A stretch of 64,000 nt of DNA from Flavobacterium sp. Leaf82. Lineage in GTDB: Bacteria > Bacteroidota > Bacteroidia > Flavobacteriales > Flavobacteriaceae. Below, piece after piece: positions 54,401 to 63,745 of this stretch. Each line of letters starts with the position of its first letter. Position 1 is the stretch's first letter. The translations under genes and the position numbers were made by a program. The notes under the pieces were generated by a model that saw only the letters and a program-made list of their open reading frames with translations, made no database searches and was not told the DNA's origin. The stretch is from positions 275,593 to 339,592 of the forward strand of contig NZ_LMMA01000023.1 of assembly GCF_001422725.1 (NCBI RefSeq), read 5' to 3'.

Positions 54401-54422
54401 CAAATATAAGTACTTTTACTTA
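54401..54422 (-). promoter_or_regulatory. moeA promoter with 16-bp operator
   Basis: On the minus strand TAAGTAAAAGTACTTA (54422-54407) is a palindrome with a 4-nt centre and overlaps the -7 box TATATTTG (54408-54401). It is nearly identical in layout to the nirB and fused nitrate reductase promoters. Confidence 0.65.
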
Positions 54423-54523
54423 GTTTTAATCATTAATAATCTAAAAATTTTAAAGAATATAAATTTAAGCTTAATTCTCCATAAACTTCCAGAAAAAGTG
54501 ATAAATAGCCTTGTTTGCCTTTT

Positions 54524-54790
54524 TTAATGATGGTTTTTTAAATTTTTTCTTTTAAAATTTCCTGTTGGCAAATAATACATCCATGCAAATCCAATAAAAA
54601 ATAAGATTGCCGAAGCTATAAAAGCGGGCAATAATATTTCTTTATTATTGTCTAAAGCATTGTTTAAGGAAGCATATAATAGCCAAATTTGAATACTCAC
54701 GTTTAAAATTAAAACAAAAATGAGTGTAGAAAGTATGTTATTAAGCTTATTAGGATTTGCGCTGTTCTGACTTCTTCTAAATGTGCTCAT
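54524..54790 (-). CDS. Small two-helix membrane protein of the reductase cluster
   Basis: This 88-residue protein has a polar N-terminus (STFRRSQNSANPNKLN), hydrophobic helices at about 20-42 and 52-72, and a basic tail (NFKRKNLKNHH). It starts 17 nt after the Rieske gene and is the last gene of the molybdo-oxidoreductase operon. It is probably a small assembly or anchor subunit. It might belong to a DUF known from similar clusters, but I cannot name it with certainty. Confidence 0.65.
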   Translation of the reverse strand: MSTFRRSQNSANPNKLNNILSTLIFVLILNVSIQIWLLYASLNNALDNNKEILLPAFIASAILFFIGFAWMYYLPTGNFKRKNLKNHH

Positions 54791-54807
54791 TGATATGAAT
54801 ATTGGAT

Positions 54808-55326
54808 TTATAAATAAATGTCTTTTTTTTCTATTAGTGCTTTTACGTATACGCCGTTGTCTTTAAAAAACACATCTAACTGTGGCAAAGCTCTTGGCGG
54901 TGGTCCTGCAATTACATCTCCCGTCATGGCATCAAATGAACCTTCATGACACGGACAATGAATTATTCCGGTCCCGGGTTTGTAGAATACAGAACAGGAA
55001 AGATGGGTGCATTTTTGCTCATAAGCCCTGAAATCACCACTTTCGAGATGAATCAATATATATGGAATTGTACTTCCCTCTATTACAAAACCTCTCGTTC
55101 CTCCTACCGGAATTTCTTCTTTATTACAAATAAAATGTTCTCCCTGAACGCCTTCTTTTGGCAGTAAATATGCTTTGGCAGCAACAAAACCGCTTCCTAC
55201 CATTAATCCTCCGGAAACAAAAGTCAGGAATTTAGCAAAATCACGACGGCTTACCTGAGTTGATTCTTGTTTTTTTATTGGGAAATCCTTTTTCCAGTTT
55301 TCATTTAAATTATCTTCTTTTGACAT
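54808..55326 (-). CDS. Tat-exported Rieske iron-sulfur protein
   Basis: This 172-residue protein has the twin-arginine motif SRRDFAKF at residues 26-33, followed by a hydrophobic anchor (about 34-52). The Rieske domain has C106-T-H108 and C124-P-C-H127 ligands. C111 and C126 are placed for the disulfide of high-potential, bc1-type Rieske centres. It is likely anchored on the periplasmic side and carries electrons from quinol or cytochrome to or from the Mo enzyme. It lies between the ferredoxin subunit and the small membrane protein. Confidence 0.92.
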   Translation of the reverse strand: MSKEDNLNENWKKDFPIKKQESTQVSRRDFAKFLTFVSGGLMVGSGFVAAKAYLLPKEGVQGEHFICNKEEIPVGGTRGFVIEGSTIPYILIHLESGDFRAYEQKCTHLSCSVFYKPGTGIIHCPCHEGSFDAMTGDVIAGPPPRALPQLDVFFKDNGVYVKALIEKKDIYL

Positions 55327-55336
55327 GGATATAGAT

Positions 55337-55906
55337 TTAATATATTCTTAATTCTTTACTTCCTTTTGGCATCATAATATTCACTTTGGTATTTACCGTT
55401 TCTTTCCCAAAGATAAAAGTGTTTATTGGTGAACTGTTTGGTCTCATTTCTTCGATTTCAGCTCTTGTTCCGTAAAATAAGGCGCCGCTGGGACAAACAG
55501 TTGCACACATTGGTTTTTTACCCACACTGGTTCTATCGTAACACATGGTACATTTCATCATCAAATCGTACTCTTCCATCTTTTTTGGAACACCAAACGG
55601 ACATGCCATTACACAATTAGAACAGCCTATACATCTTTCTGTATTTGCTGTATGCACAACTCCAAATTCGTCTTGCGAAATCGCATCAGCGGGACAAACG
55701 TTTGCACAAACCGGATCTTCACAATGCATACAAACTTGTACGGTGGTTTGAATTGTAGAAGACCGTTCTACATAATTTACACTTATTAGCGATTCCTGCC
55801 CGTTTGTTTCACATTCTGCACATGCCATTTCACAAGCTTTACAGCCAATGCAACGTTGCAGATCTACAAAAAACTCTTCGTTTTTATTGAAATTAGTTAA
55901 ATTCAT
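55337..55906 (-). CDS. Four-[4Fe-4S] electron-transfer subunit
   Basis: This 189-residue DmsB/NrfC-like protein has four cluster motifs: [11 protein letters not shown] (about residue 18), [13 protein letters not shown] (about 59), [11 protein letters not shown] (about 92) and [15 protein letters not shown] (about 118). There is no signal peptide. Such subunits pass electrons between a membrane subunit and the Mo catalytic subunit. It starts 18 nt after the catalytic gene and belongs to the same operon. Confidence 0.93.
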   Translation of the reverse strand: MNLTNFNKNEEFFVDLQRCIGCKACEMACAECETNGQESLISVNYVERSSTIQTTVQVCMHCEDPVCANVCPADAISQDEFGVVHTANTERCIGCSNCVMACPFGVPKKMEEYDLMMKCTMCYDRTSVGKKPMCATVCPSGALFYGTRAEIEEMRPNSSPINTFIFGKETVNTKVNIMMPKGSKELRIY

Positions 55907-55924
55907 CCTTTCCTTTTTTATAGA

Positions 55925-58141
55925 TTAAACACTTGCATAAGCTTCAGATTCTTTAGATGGCGGTGCAATTATTCCTTGCGGATCTAATAAACACGCACAA
56001 ACTTTAAATTCAGGTATTTTAGAAACAGGATCTAAAATTCCGGTTGTAAGTTGATTTGCTGATTTGGCTCCAGGCCAATGATAAGGTATAAATACCGTGT
56101 CTTTTCGGATAGTTTCTACAATATTGGCCGGAAAAATTCCTTCGCCTCTACGAGTTGCTACTCTTACCAATTCTCGCTGTTTGATTCCATATTTTAAAGC
56201 CAGTTCCGGATGAATTTCTAACATAGGTTCCGGAAACTGATCTACCAGTTTACCAATTCTTCGTGTTTGTGTTCCGCTTAAATACTGTGAAACTACACGC
56301 CCTGTTGTAAGCGTTATAGGATATTCATGATTGGTAATTTCTCCCGGTTCTCTGTAAGGAGCAGGATTAAAGTGCGCTTTTTTATCCGGAGTTGCAAATA
56401 CTTTATCTTCCCATAATCTGGGTGTTCCAGGATGATCATCTGTTGGACAAGGCCAGAAAACGCCCATATTGTCTTCTACTTTTTTATAGGAAATTCCAAA
56501 ATAATCTGCCGTTCCGCCTTTTGATGCTACACGCAATTCATTAAATATGGCTTCACTGTTTTCATAGGCAAATTTATCTTCTTCGCCCAGTCTTTTTGCC
56601 AGTTCTAAAAATATAGAAGTATCCGTTCTCGCATCTCCCGGAGGGGTTACTGCCTGACGAATTCTGATAACACGACCTTCTGCAGATGTTGTTGTTCCTT
56701 CTTCTTCTTCCTGCAAAGATCCTGCAAGAACAATATCTGCATGTCGTGCGGTTTCATTCAAAAAGAAATCGATACAAACGTAAAATTCTAATTTTTCGAG
56801 TGCAGCTCTAACATAATTATTGTTTGGAAGCGAAACCAGCGGATTAAAACAAATAGAAATCAATCCTTTGATTTCTCCGCTATGTATTGCTTCTATGATT
56901 TCGTAAGCGGTCAATCCTTTTCCGGGCATATCTTTTTCATCGATTCCCCAAACTTCAGAAATATATTTTCGATGTTCCGGGTTTTCGATATCTCTGTTTC
57001 CGGGTAATTGATCACATTTATGTCCGTGTTCCCTGCCTCCCTGACCGTTTCCTTGTCCGGTTATTGTACCGTAACCACAATATGGCCTGCCAATTCTTCC
57101 GGTTGCTAAAACAAGATTTATACAACCTACAACATTGTCAACTCCTTTTGAATGATGCTCGATACCACGGGCATGAAGTAAAAAGCTTGTTTTTGCTTTT
57201 CCCCATAATTCGGCAGCTTCCCTAATTTTATTTTTGTCGATACCAGTAATTTCTTCTGCCCATTCTAATGTGTAATCTTTTACAGCATCGATTGTTTCCT
57301 GAAAGCCTGAGGTATAATTGTCTATAAAATCATGATCCAGCATATCGTGATCAACCAAATATTTAAGCATTGCGCCATATAAGGCAGAATCTGTTCCAGG
57401 TTTTACATCTAAATGAACATCTGCAGTTCTTGCCAACGGGATCATTCTGGGATCGATAACAATTAATTTTGCTCCACGATCTCTGGCTTTCCAGATCCAG
57501 TGCGTTAATGTTGGGAAAGTTTCACTAATATTTGCGCCTGCAACGATAATTACTTCGGCATATTCTAAATCAGAATAATTATTTGATGCACGATCTAACC
57601 CGAAAGCCTTTTTATTTCCGGCGCCTGCACTTACCATACAAAGTCTTCCGTTATAATCCAGATTTCTTGTTTTTAATGCTACTCGTGCAAATTTTCCAAC
57701 CAAATAACTTTTCTCATTGGTTAGTGAAACTCCGGATAACATAGAAAAGGCATGTTTACCATATTTTTCCTGAATACGTTTTATTTCAGATACGGTTTTA
57801 TCCATAGCTTCATCCCAGGAAACTTTTTCGAACCCTTTTCCTTCTACTCTTTTTATAGGATGTAAAAGTCGGTCCGGATGATTATTTTGCAGATATCTCT
57901 GAACACCTTTTGGACACAAACGCCCTTCATTAAAAGGAAATTCCATCCATGGTTCAAATCCTACTACTTTATTTTCTTTAACTAATAATTGAATCCCACA
58001 TTGCATCCCGCAAAAACAACAATGTGTTTTTACCACTTCATCCGGTTCATCTCTACCTACGTAACCATCTTTTGGTGCATAATTTAAATTCGGTCCAAAA
58101 TCTTCAATAATCTTTTCAGTTGATACGGGTAATTTTGCCAT
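55925..58141 (-). CDS. Molybdopterin oxidoreductase, nitrate-reductase-like catalytic subunit
   Basis: This 738-residue bis-MGD enzyme has an N-terminal [4Fe-4S] set CCFCGMQC (Cys 41/42, 44, 48) with GRLCPKGVQ following. The Mo-ligand Cys is probably in [20 protein letters not shown], like the Cys in Nap/Nas enzymes. A Tat signal is not seen, so the active site may face the cytoplasm. ..[20 protein letters not shown].. and [18 protein letters not shown] form the C-terminal cap. Neighbouring NarK transporters make nitrate the most likely substrate. It is not proven, and related enzymes use other oxyanions. Confidence 0.88.
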   Translation of the reverse strand: MAKLPVSTEKIIEDFGPNLNYAPKDGYVGRDEPDEVVKTHCCFCGMQCGIQLLVKENKVVGFEPWMEFPFNEGRLCPKGVQRYLQNNHPDRLLHPIKRVEGKGFEKVSWDEAMDKTVSEIKRIQEKYGKHAFSMLSGVSLTNEKSYLVGKFARVALKTRNLDYNGRLCMVSAGAGNKKAFGLDRASNNYSDLEYAEVIIVAGANISETFPTLTHWIWKARDRGAKLIVIDPRMIPLARTADVHLDVKPGTDSALYGAMLKYLVDHDMLDHDFIDNYTSGFQETIDAVKDYTLEWAEEITGIDKNKIREAAELWGKAKTSFLLHARGIEHHSKGVDNVVGCINLVLATGRIGRPYCGYGTITGQGNGQGGREHGHKCDQLPGNRDIENPEHRKYISEVWGIDEKDMPGKGLTAYEIIEAIHSGEIKGLISICFNPLVSLPNNNYVRAALEKLEFYVCIDFFLNETARHADIVLAGSLQEEEEGTTTSAEGRVIRIRQAVTPPGDARTDTSIFLELAKRLGEEDKFAYENSEAIFNELRVASKGGTADYFGISYKKVEDNMGVFWPCPTDDHPGTPRLWEDKVFATPDKKAHFNPAPYREPGEITNHEYPITLTTGRVVSQYLSGTQTRRIGKLVDQFPEPMLEIHPELALKYGIKQRELVRVATRRGEGIFPANIVETIRKDTVFIPYHWPGAKSANQLTTGILDPVSKIPEFKVCACLLDPQGIIAPPSKESEAYASV

Positions 58142-58318
58142 TTCTTATTTTATTTCAGGTTTTCTTTGTTTCAAGTTTTCTTTGTTTCAAGTTTCAGGTT
58201 TGCTTCCCTAATTCGGCTTTCAGCCTTGGGTCAGATTATTATAGGTTGTCTATAAACTACAGTTTACACAAAGTGTGAACTTGAAACCTGAAACAAAAGA
58301 AACCTGAAACTTTTTATT
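58142..58318. repeat. Fold-back repeat between catalytic and cytochrome genes
   Basis: The left part has TTTCAGGTTTTC and TTTGTTTCAAGTTTCAGGTT (58153-58200). The right part has AACTTGAAACCTGAAAC and AAACCTGAAAC (58279-58311), inverted. An inner pair AGTTTACACA / TGTGAACTTG is also visible. The repeat divides the operon, so the downstream genes may be partly independent. Confidence 0.65.
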
Positions 58319-59371
58319 TTATCCAAATAAGCTTCCACCACTATCTAATCTTGCTTTTAGGTGTGCTTTTGCCAAACGGGAGCGTTTTCCTTCCGGGCTT
58401 AAATCTAGGTGTGAAGTTCCATCTTCATGGGTAAAGTCAAAACCCAATTGTTTGGTAACAATTTTCAAGTCGTTTATATGAAGTTGTGTAGCAAATTCTT
58501 CTCCGGTATGCGGACAAACTGCCATTCCCAGCTTCATACCTTCTTTTTTATAAATATGGGCTCCAATTTGTGCCGGACGCTGAATAATGTGAAAGAATTT
58601 CCCAAACGGAATCCATATTAAAAACATGATTACGGTTACAGCATGAATTACGGCTAAGAAATCATACGCAAATCCTTTCATGAACTGATATGAATAGGTA
58701 AGACATAATCCTGTAACTGATATTGCTATTAGTAAAATAAGCGGCAGCAAATCTCCTTCGAAGGTTTGGGTGGCTATTAAACCCGGATTTGTCAATCGTC
58801 TTCTTAAATAATATACAGACCCTAATATAACCAGCCACGAAGACCAGTTTAAGGCATGAAAAATTAAGAATGCCAAGAAGGAACCTATTTTGAAATCCAT
58901 CATTTTAAACCCAAAAAAATGAGCTTCGTAAATCGATATTGAATTTGGCGCCAATGTAAAATGAATCCATCCAAATGTAAGCGGAATGGTTATGGCAAAT
59001 GCAGATAAACATCCTAATGCAATACAAAAATGGGCTGCCCAACGGTATTTACTTCTGGGATAAATGAATTTTTGAACTACTATATTTCCAACTGTTTCTT
59101 TACCTAAAAAGAATAAATGTGAGAATAACTTTCCTGTAAACAGAAATTTAAGACTTCGTTTGAAATACATCCACGTAGGCGGACGCTGCAACCAAACGGA
59201 ATAACGATAAACAATCCCGAAAAAAGCGAATATTGTTCCGAATAAATAAGTAACAAGGGCTGCGTCAAAATTTTGCAATTGTCTTGATCCGTAAAATACA
59301 AGCACAATAGTTAGTGCAGAGACCAGAGTTGCAACAAGTAAAGCTTTGGTATTAAATGTTTTATTTTTCAT
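58319..59371 (-). CDS. NarI-like cytochrome b membrane subunit
   Basis: This 350-residue membrane protein has about six helices: 10-28, 37-56, 108-132, 165-185, 205-225 and 232-252. His residues lie in RWAAHFCIALGC, FLIFHALNWSSW, LAVIHAVTVIMF and KFFHIIQ, as expected for two b hemes. A soluble C-terminal tail follows (about 90 residues, with CPHTGEEFATQLHINDLK). It probably oxidises quinol and feeds the ferredoxin and Mo subunits. It lies between the narK genes and the catalytic subunit. Confidence 0.8.
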   Translation of the reverse strand: MKNKTFNTKALLVATLVSALTIVLVFYGSRQLQNFDAALVTYLFGTIFAFFGIVYRYSVWLQRPPTWMYFKRSLKFLFTGKLFSHLFFLGKETVGNIVVQKFIYPRSKYRWAAHFCIALGCLSAFAITIPLTFGWIHFTLAPNSISIYEAHFFGFKMMDFKIGSFLAFLIFHALNWSSWLVILGSVYYLRRRLTNPGLIATQTFEGDLLPLILLIAISVTGLCLTYSYQFMKGFAYDFLAVIHAVTVIMFLIWIPFGKFFHIIQRPAQIGAHIYKKEGMKLGMAVCPHTGEEFATQLHINDLKIVTKQLGFDFTHEDGTSHLDLSPEGKRSRLAKAHLKARLDSGGSLFG

Positions 59372-59398
59372 CCTTAATTTTAATTTAATGATTACTCC

Positions 59399-60991
59399 TT
59401 AACTTGGTTTCTCACAACCTTTACGATTATAGAACCACCAATTGATACCTGTAGCTAAAATAGCGAAAAAAGCAACACCTATAAAGAATTGATTTACAGT
59501 ACCATTAGAAGAAAGATTATTTCCTATTAATTTAGAAAATATAAATGGTCCAAATGCTGCAATTGCTGCTGTCCACCCTATAACTCCAGCTGCCTGACGT
59601 TGATTTTCTGCAAAAATAATTGGATATTGTCTAAATGTTCCTGCGTTTCCAATTCCTGTAAAGAAGAACATTCCTAAAATAACCGCTACAAATAATGGAA
59701 ATTGATCCATACTTGTTGGCGCTACTAATCCCTCTGTAACTAAAATTACAGAACCTGCCAAGATTCCTAAACCGGTAATTGTCGTAAGGATTGCGCCACC
59801 TACTTTATCAGCAACAAAACCAAAAGCAATTCTGCTTGCAGATCCAATCAGCGGGCCATAAAAAGCATACACAAGCGGATCCGGTGCATTGGGAAAATCA
59901 CCATATAAAAACTTAATCATTAATGGGAATGCCGCAGATAAACCTGCAAATGTTCCAAATGTCATTACATAAGTAATTGTACAATACCACGTATGTTTAT
60001 TAGAAAAGATGTCCATTTGTTCCCTGATGGATGCTTTCATAGGAATACTTCTTAAATAAACCCAGCTTATGATAGACAATATAATTAAGAAGGGAACGTA
60101 CCAAAATGCAGCTGACTGCAGGTAAATTTCTTTGTTACTCACAGCTGTATTATCCGGACTTATATCATTAAGTATTTTTTCTGCCAGTTTTGGATTTGCA
60201 TTTGCAACAGCCTTTGCTTTCATTTTTACTGGCAATGAGGTAAAAATAGCTACTTGATTATCTGATTGTATTGCTGTAGCAACAGAATCAATTACTTTTT
60301 TATTTACGTTTGATAATATTTTAGTCTGTACATCAGAACTAAGAGCTGCAAAAACTTCTTTTTGTTTTTGGATAGTCGAATTCTCAAAAATTGTTACTGT
60401 TTCCTTTGGGTTAATGCTCGTAAAAACAGATGCTGCTCCGTAAATTCCAACGCTAATAATTAAGGGGGTTACAAATTGAGCTACTGAAACTCCAAAATTT
60501 CCAATTCCGGCCTGAATACCAAGTGCCGTTCCTTTAAGTCTTTTAGGAAAAAACAAACTTGTACTTGGCATGTATGAAGAGAAATCCCCTCCTCCAAAAC
60601 CAGTTGTAAAAGCTAATAATGCAAATACCCAAAACGGAGTATTTATATCCATTACCGCAAAACCAATACCTATTACAGGAATTAATTTAATAGCTGTAGC
60701 AAAAGAAACAACATGTCTTGTACCAAAAATGGGTAATATAAAAGTATGTATGATTCTCAAAAATCCTGCTGCTAATCCGGGAATCGCTGTTAACCAGAAA
60801 AGTTGATCTTTAGAAAAATTAAATCCCAATCCGGGTAATTTAACAGCAATAACACTCATCATAAACCAGGAGGCAAATGACAAGATGAGCGTAAGAGTTG
60901 TGATCGTTAATGTTTTCCATGCAATTTTACTTCCGGCAGAACTCCAATACGCTTCATCTTCGGGTTCCCATTTGTCTAACCAAGTTTTCAT
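59399..60991 (-). CDS. NarK-type transporter with large interhelical insert
   Basis: This 530-residue MFS transporter has nitrate-type features such as GFGGGDFSSYMPSTSLFFPK, KGTALGIQAGIGNFGVSVAQ and GNAGTFRQYPIIFAENQRQAA. Between the two six-helix bundles (about residues 190-300) is an extra helical domain (..EVFAALSSDVQTKILSNVNK..) not normal for MFS. It starts 27 nt after the narK2 stop, so the pair probably forms a NarK1-NarK2-like set for nitrate uptake and nitrite exit. Which does which is unclear. Confidence 0.88.
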   Translation of the reverse strand: MKTWLDKWEPEDEAYWSSAGSKIAWKTLTITTLTLILSFASWFMMSVIAVKLPGLGFNFSKDQLFWLTAIPGLAAGFLRIIHTFILPIFGTRHVVSFATAIKLIPVIGIGFAVMDINTPFWVFALLAFTTGFGGGDFSSYMPSTSLFFPKRLKGTALGIQAGIGNFGVSVAQFVTPLIISVGIYGAASVFTSINPKETVTIFENSTIQKQKEVFAALSSDVQTKILSNVNKKVIDSVATAIQSDNQVAIFTSLPVKMKAKAVANANPKLAEKILNDISPDNTAVSNKEIYLQSAAFWYVPFLIILSIISWVYLRSIPMKASIREQMDIFSNKHTWYCTITYVMTFGTFAGLSAAFPLMIKFLYGDFPNAPDPLVYAFYGPLIGSASRIAFGFVADKVGGAILTTITGLGILAGSVILVTEGLVAPTSMDQFPLFVAVILGMFFFTGIGNAGTFRQYPIIFAENQRQAAGVIGWTAAIAAFGPFIFSKLIGNNLSSNGTVNQFFIGVAFFAILATGINWWFYNRKGCEKPS

Positions 60992-61018
60992 ATATGTATA
61001 TGTTTTAAATTATTTGTT

Positions 61019-62494
61019 TTAGTGATTGTCTTCAATATCTCTTGTAAAATTTGGAGATTTTGTTCGCATGACATTTATAATAGTTCTGTGCATCCAGAGT
61101 AAACACAGAATTGAGATTATGAAAATAAATATCCATGAACTGGTCCAGAGACCGGTATAATTAAGGAGATACCCAAATATAATTGGACCAACAAAACCTC
61201 CCAATCCACCTATTAAACCAACCATTCCGCCCACAACTCCTACTTCATTAGGAAAATATTCCGGAATATGTTTGTAAACTGCTGCTTTACCAATTCCCCA
61301 TGAAATACCAATAAGAATCACCAGGATTACGTAAACCCATAGATTAGCACTAAACTTAATTTGTGTTACACCCTGAGCCAGTAATTCTTTCTTTTTTACT
61401 TGTTGGTTTTGTTTTACTACAATTTCCTGCCATGAATTTTTTACTGGAAAAATAGCTGTTTCATGATCTTGAGAATTTTCTTTTTGGCTGATAGTATGTA
61501 CTTTACCATTAATAACTATTGCATTTGCAGAAACTTCTGTAACTATACCGCTATTCGTTGCAAGAACTCCGGGTCCTGCGGTAAAAATTTCCATTTTTGG
61601 AAACATTAATAAAAAGCTTATTACGATTGATGAGCCTAAAACCCAATACATTACTTTTCTGGCTCCAAATTTATCCGACAAGTATCCTCCAAATGCTCTG
61701 ATAATTCCGGAAGGTAAACTAAACATTGTAGCAAACATTCCTCCCATTACCAATGAAGTATGGTATACATTCATGAAGTTGGGAACGAGCCATTGCGAAT
61801 AGGCGACAAAACATCCAAAGACTAAAAAATAATAAGTTCCAAATCTCCAGACCCTGACATTTTTAAGAGGTGATAATAACTCTGTCATTGTTTTTGAAAC
61901 TCCCGGATTAGTTTTGTTTTTAGCAAAAACAACAAAAAGAATTCCTATAAGTACTAAAACAGCGGCATAAATGACCGGAAGTAATTTCCATCCGTTTTGC
62001 GGATCTGATTCTGAGAAGTTGTTTAATAAAGTTGGTGCAATAAAAGTAGTAATTGCGGCACCTGCATTTCCCATTCCGAAAATACCCAACGCTCTGCCTT
62101 GCCAGTTTTTAGGATACCAAATCGAAGTATATCCTATTCCTACCGCGAAACTGGTACCTACAAGACCAAAGAAAAAACTTAACACGGCAAAGCTCCAGAA
62201 AGAATTCGCAAAAGGTAGAAGAAATAGCGGAATCGAACACAAAAACAATAAAATAGAAAATATAATTTTCCCTCCATATTTATCCGTTAGAATACCAATA
62301 GGAAGTCTGAAGATGGATCCTGATAAAATAGGAATTCCTAAAAGCCAGCCTGTTTCAACTACTGTAAAGTTAAATATCCCTTTATCTACCAAATAAGTAA
62401 TCAAAACACCGTTTAAAGTCCAGCAAGCAAAGCATACTGAAAAAGCCAGCGTATTTAAAAATAAAATCCTGTGTGATTGAGATAGATTATCCAT
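61019..62494 (-). CDS. narK: NarK-type transporter, paralogue of narK1
   Basis: This 491-residue MFS protein is very similar along its whole length to the protein at 32931-34409 (LSQSHRILFLNTLAFSVCFA, GIGYTSIWYPKNWQGRALGI, GIGKAAVYKHIPEYFPNEVG). It has the same soluble insert at about 300-383 (GVLATNSGIVTEVSANAIVI). It is the first gene of the respiratory-type cluster and sits behind an FNR-type promoter. A duplicate transporter serving the respiratory rather than the assimilatory enzyme is the simplest reading. Confidence 0.93.
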   Translation of the reverse strand: MDNLSQSHRILFLNTLAFSVCFACWTLNGVLITYLVDKGIFNFTVVETGWLLGIPILSGSIFRLPIGILTDKYGGKIIFSILLFLCSIPLFLLPFANSFWSFAVLSFFFGLVGTSFAVGIGYTSIWYPKNWQGRALGIFGMGNAGAAITTFIAPTLLNNFSESDPQNGWKLLPVIYAAVLVLIGILFVVFAKNKTNPGVSKTMTELLSPLKNVRVWRFGTYYFLVFGCFVAYSQWLVPNFMNVYHTSLVMGGMFATMFSLPSGIIRAFGGYLSDKFGARKVMYWVLGSSIVISFLLMFPKMEIFTAGPGVLATNSGIVTEVSANAIVINGKVHTISQKENSQDHETAIFPVKNSWQEIVVKQNQQVKKKELLAQGVTQIKFSANLWVYVILVILIGISWGIGKAAVYKHIPEYFPNEVGVVGGMVGLIGGLGGFVGPIIFGYLLNYTGLWTSSWIFIFIISILCLLWMHRTIINVMRTKSPNFTRDIEDNH

Positions 62495-62555
62495 ATAGAA
62501 ATATTAAAAACATCTAATTTTAGATTTATCGAGTACTAAATTCCTCAATTGAACA

Positions 62556-62600
62556 CAAAATTAAACCGTTAGATTCTTACAAAATATGATATATATCATA
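62556..62600 (-). promoter_or_regulatory. FNR-type site and promoter of the respiratory cluster
   Basis: TATGATATATATCATA (62585-62600) is a perfect 16-bp palindrome with the TGAT-N4-ATCA core. On the minus strand the -7 box TAATTTTG spans 62563-62556 and begins 29.5 bp from the site centre. Further upstream ATAAGTGCTTAT (62637-62648) resembles the nitrate operator with a shorter centre. Confidence 0.65.
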
Positions 62601-63579
62601 CTAAAGACTTTCTTGTCTTTTTTATACAAATCAATAATAAGTGCTTATAAAATAGATAGTTTTAACCAAGATAAATATTACATTACAGACAGCGACTCTG
62701 CCTTTTTAAAGTAATTTGTAAGAATAATTGATTTATATGTTTTTTGAGATTATGGATCTTAAGCCATTAGAGAAATAGTGTTGTGAATTATTTTAGATTT
62801 AAGATTTAACACAATAAAAATAGGAAAAACATCAAAGCTAAATAATTAATTACTAGTTATTTACATTAAAACACGAAAGTATTTTCTTTCTAAAATGATT
62901 AACCCCTTTGTTTATATGGCTTTTAGCCTGCTATTTTTCTTATAAAATTTATACCTTAAAAAATGTTTTAGGAATACATTTTTTGGTTTTTAATCCTAAA
63001 ATGTTGTTTACGTGACGTTTTTGCATTGATTTTCAAGTTGCTAAGTTTTTTCAAATTAAAAAATTAAGTATAAAATACTACATTTTGGGTAATTTTACAA
63101 TCCTATTTTTAACATTTGTTTGATTTTTAAAAGTATACAAAATACTGATTTTCAACATATTAAATACTAATAAAATCACTTTATTCTAATTCTGTTTAAA
63201 AAAAACGAACAAATTTTTGGATTTTATTATATTAAAATTAACTTTGTCTATAGGATTAGTAGAGTATAAAAATATTTGAAACCATAAAGAATTATATTTT
63301 GAAAACAACCGAAAGCATATCGTATTACATTCTTCCTAAAAAATATACTTATAACAATTTTTGTTATATGTGCTTCTGTTGCTAATTCTTAGCTTTTTCG
63401 TTTGCATTCGGTTCTCCTTTATATCGAATCGATAAAAAAACGAATCTTTAAAAAACACATCACAAGATTTACTTATTGAGATTACAAAAAGTCTGTTTGA
63501 TACATTAATTGCATCGAAAGGATTGCTGAAACTATATCTATAAATTAAAAAAGAATAACTAATAACTAAAAAAACTAAG
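62601..63579. other. AT-rich region without supported genes
   Basis: About 1 kb of AT-rich DNA lies between the divergent narK2 promoter and the leader peptide. It contains ATAAGTGCTTAT at 62637-62648 and a TATTTTTCTTATAAAATTTA segment at about 62932, similar to the porin promoter segment at 34468. No open frame has the features of a gene. The promoter for the leader and receptor is probably near 63480-63560 but no good consensus is visible. Confidence 0.5.
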
Positions 63580-63612
63580 ATGAAAAATATGCAAAGTTGT
63601 TGCTGTAAATAA
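63580..63612 (+). CDS. Putative 10-residue leader peptide with three consecutive Cys
   Basis: The ORF ATG..TAA encodes MKNMQSCCCK, with Cys codons TGT, TGC and TGT in a row. It is followed 6 nt later by a strong hairpin and 134 nt later by the receptor start. This is the layout of an amino-acid attenuation leader, where ribosome stalling at Cys codons senses cysteine supply. Translation is not shown. The reading is based on position and codon run. Confidence 0.5.
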   Translation: MKNMQSCCCK

Positions 63613-63617
63613 AAAAA

Positions 63618-63643
63618 GCCATTTCTGCGGCAACAGAAATGGC
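63618..63643 (+). promoter_or_regulatory. Hairpin between leader peptide and receptor gene
   Basis: GCCATTTCTG (63618-63627) and CAGAAATGGC (63634-63643) form a perfect 10-bp stem with loop CGGCAA. AAGCC (63616-63620) can instead pair with GGCTT (63646-63650), so an alternative fold exists. A second small stem AGTTGAAAATTCAACT lies at about 63689-63704, then AAGGTGCCTT. These could be attenuator parts. Confidence 0.55.
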
Positions 63644-63745
63644 AAGGCTTAAAGAACATTTATCACTAAATCAAGGAAAACACGAGAGAGTTGAAAATTC
63701 AACTTTCAAGGTGCCTTGTTAATTACTTAAAACCAGTACAAAGAA

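Noticed and set aside
63336..63659. Minus-strand open frame over the leader region
   Set aside because: Its composition is Phe/Ile-rich from AT-rich DNA, it overlaps the hairpin and leader, and it has no family features.
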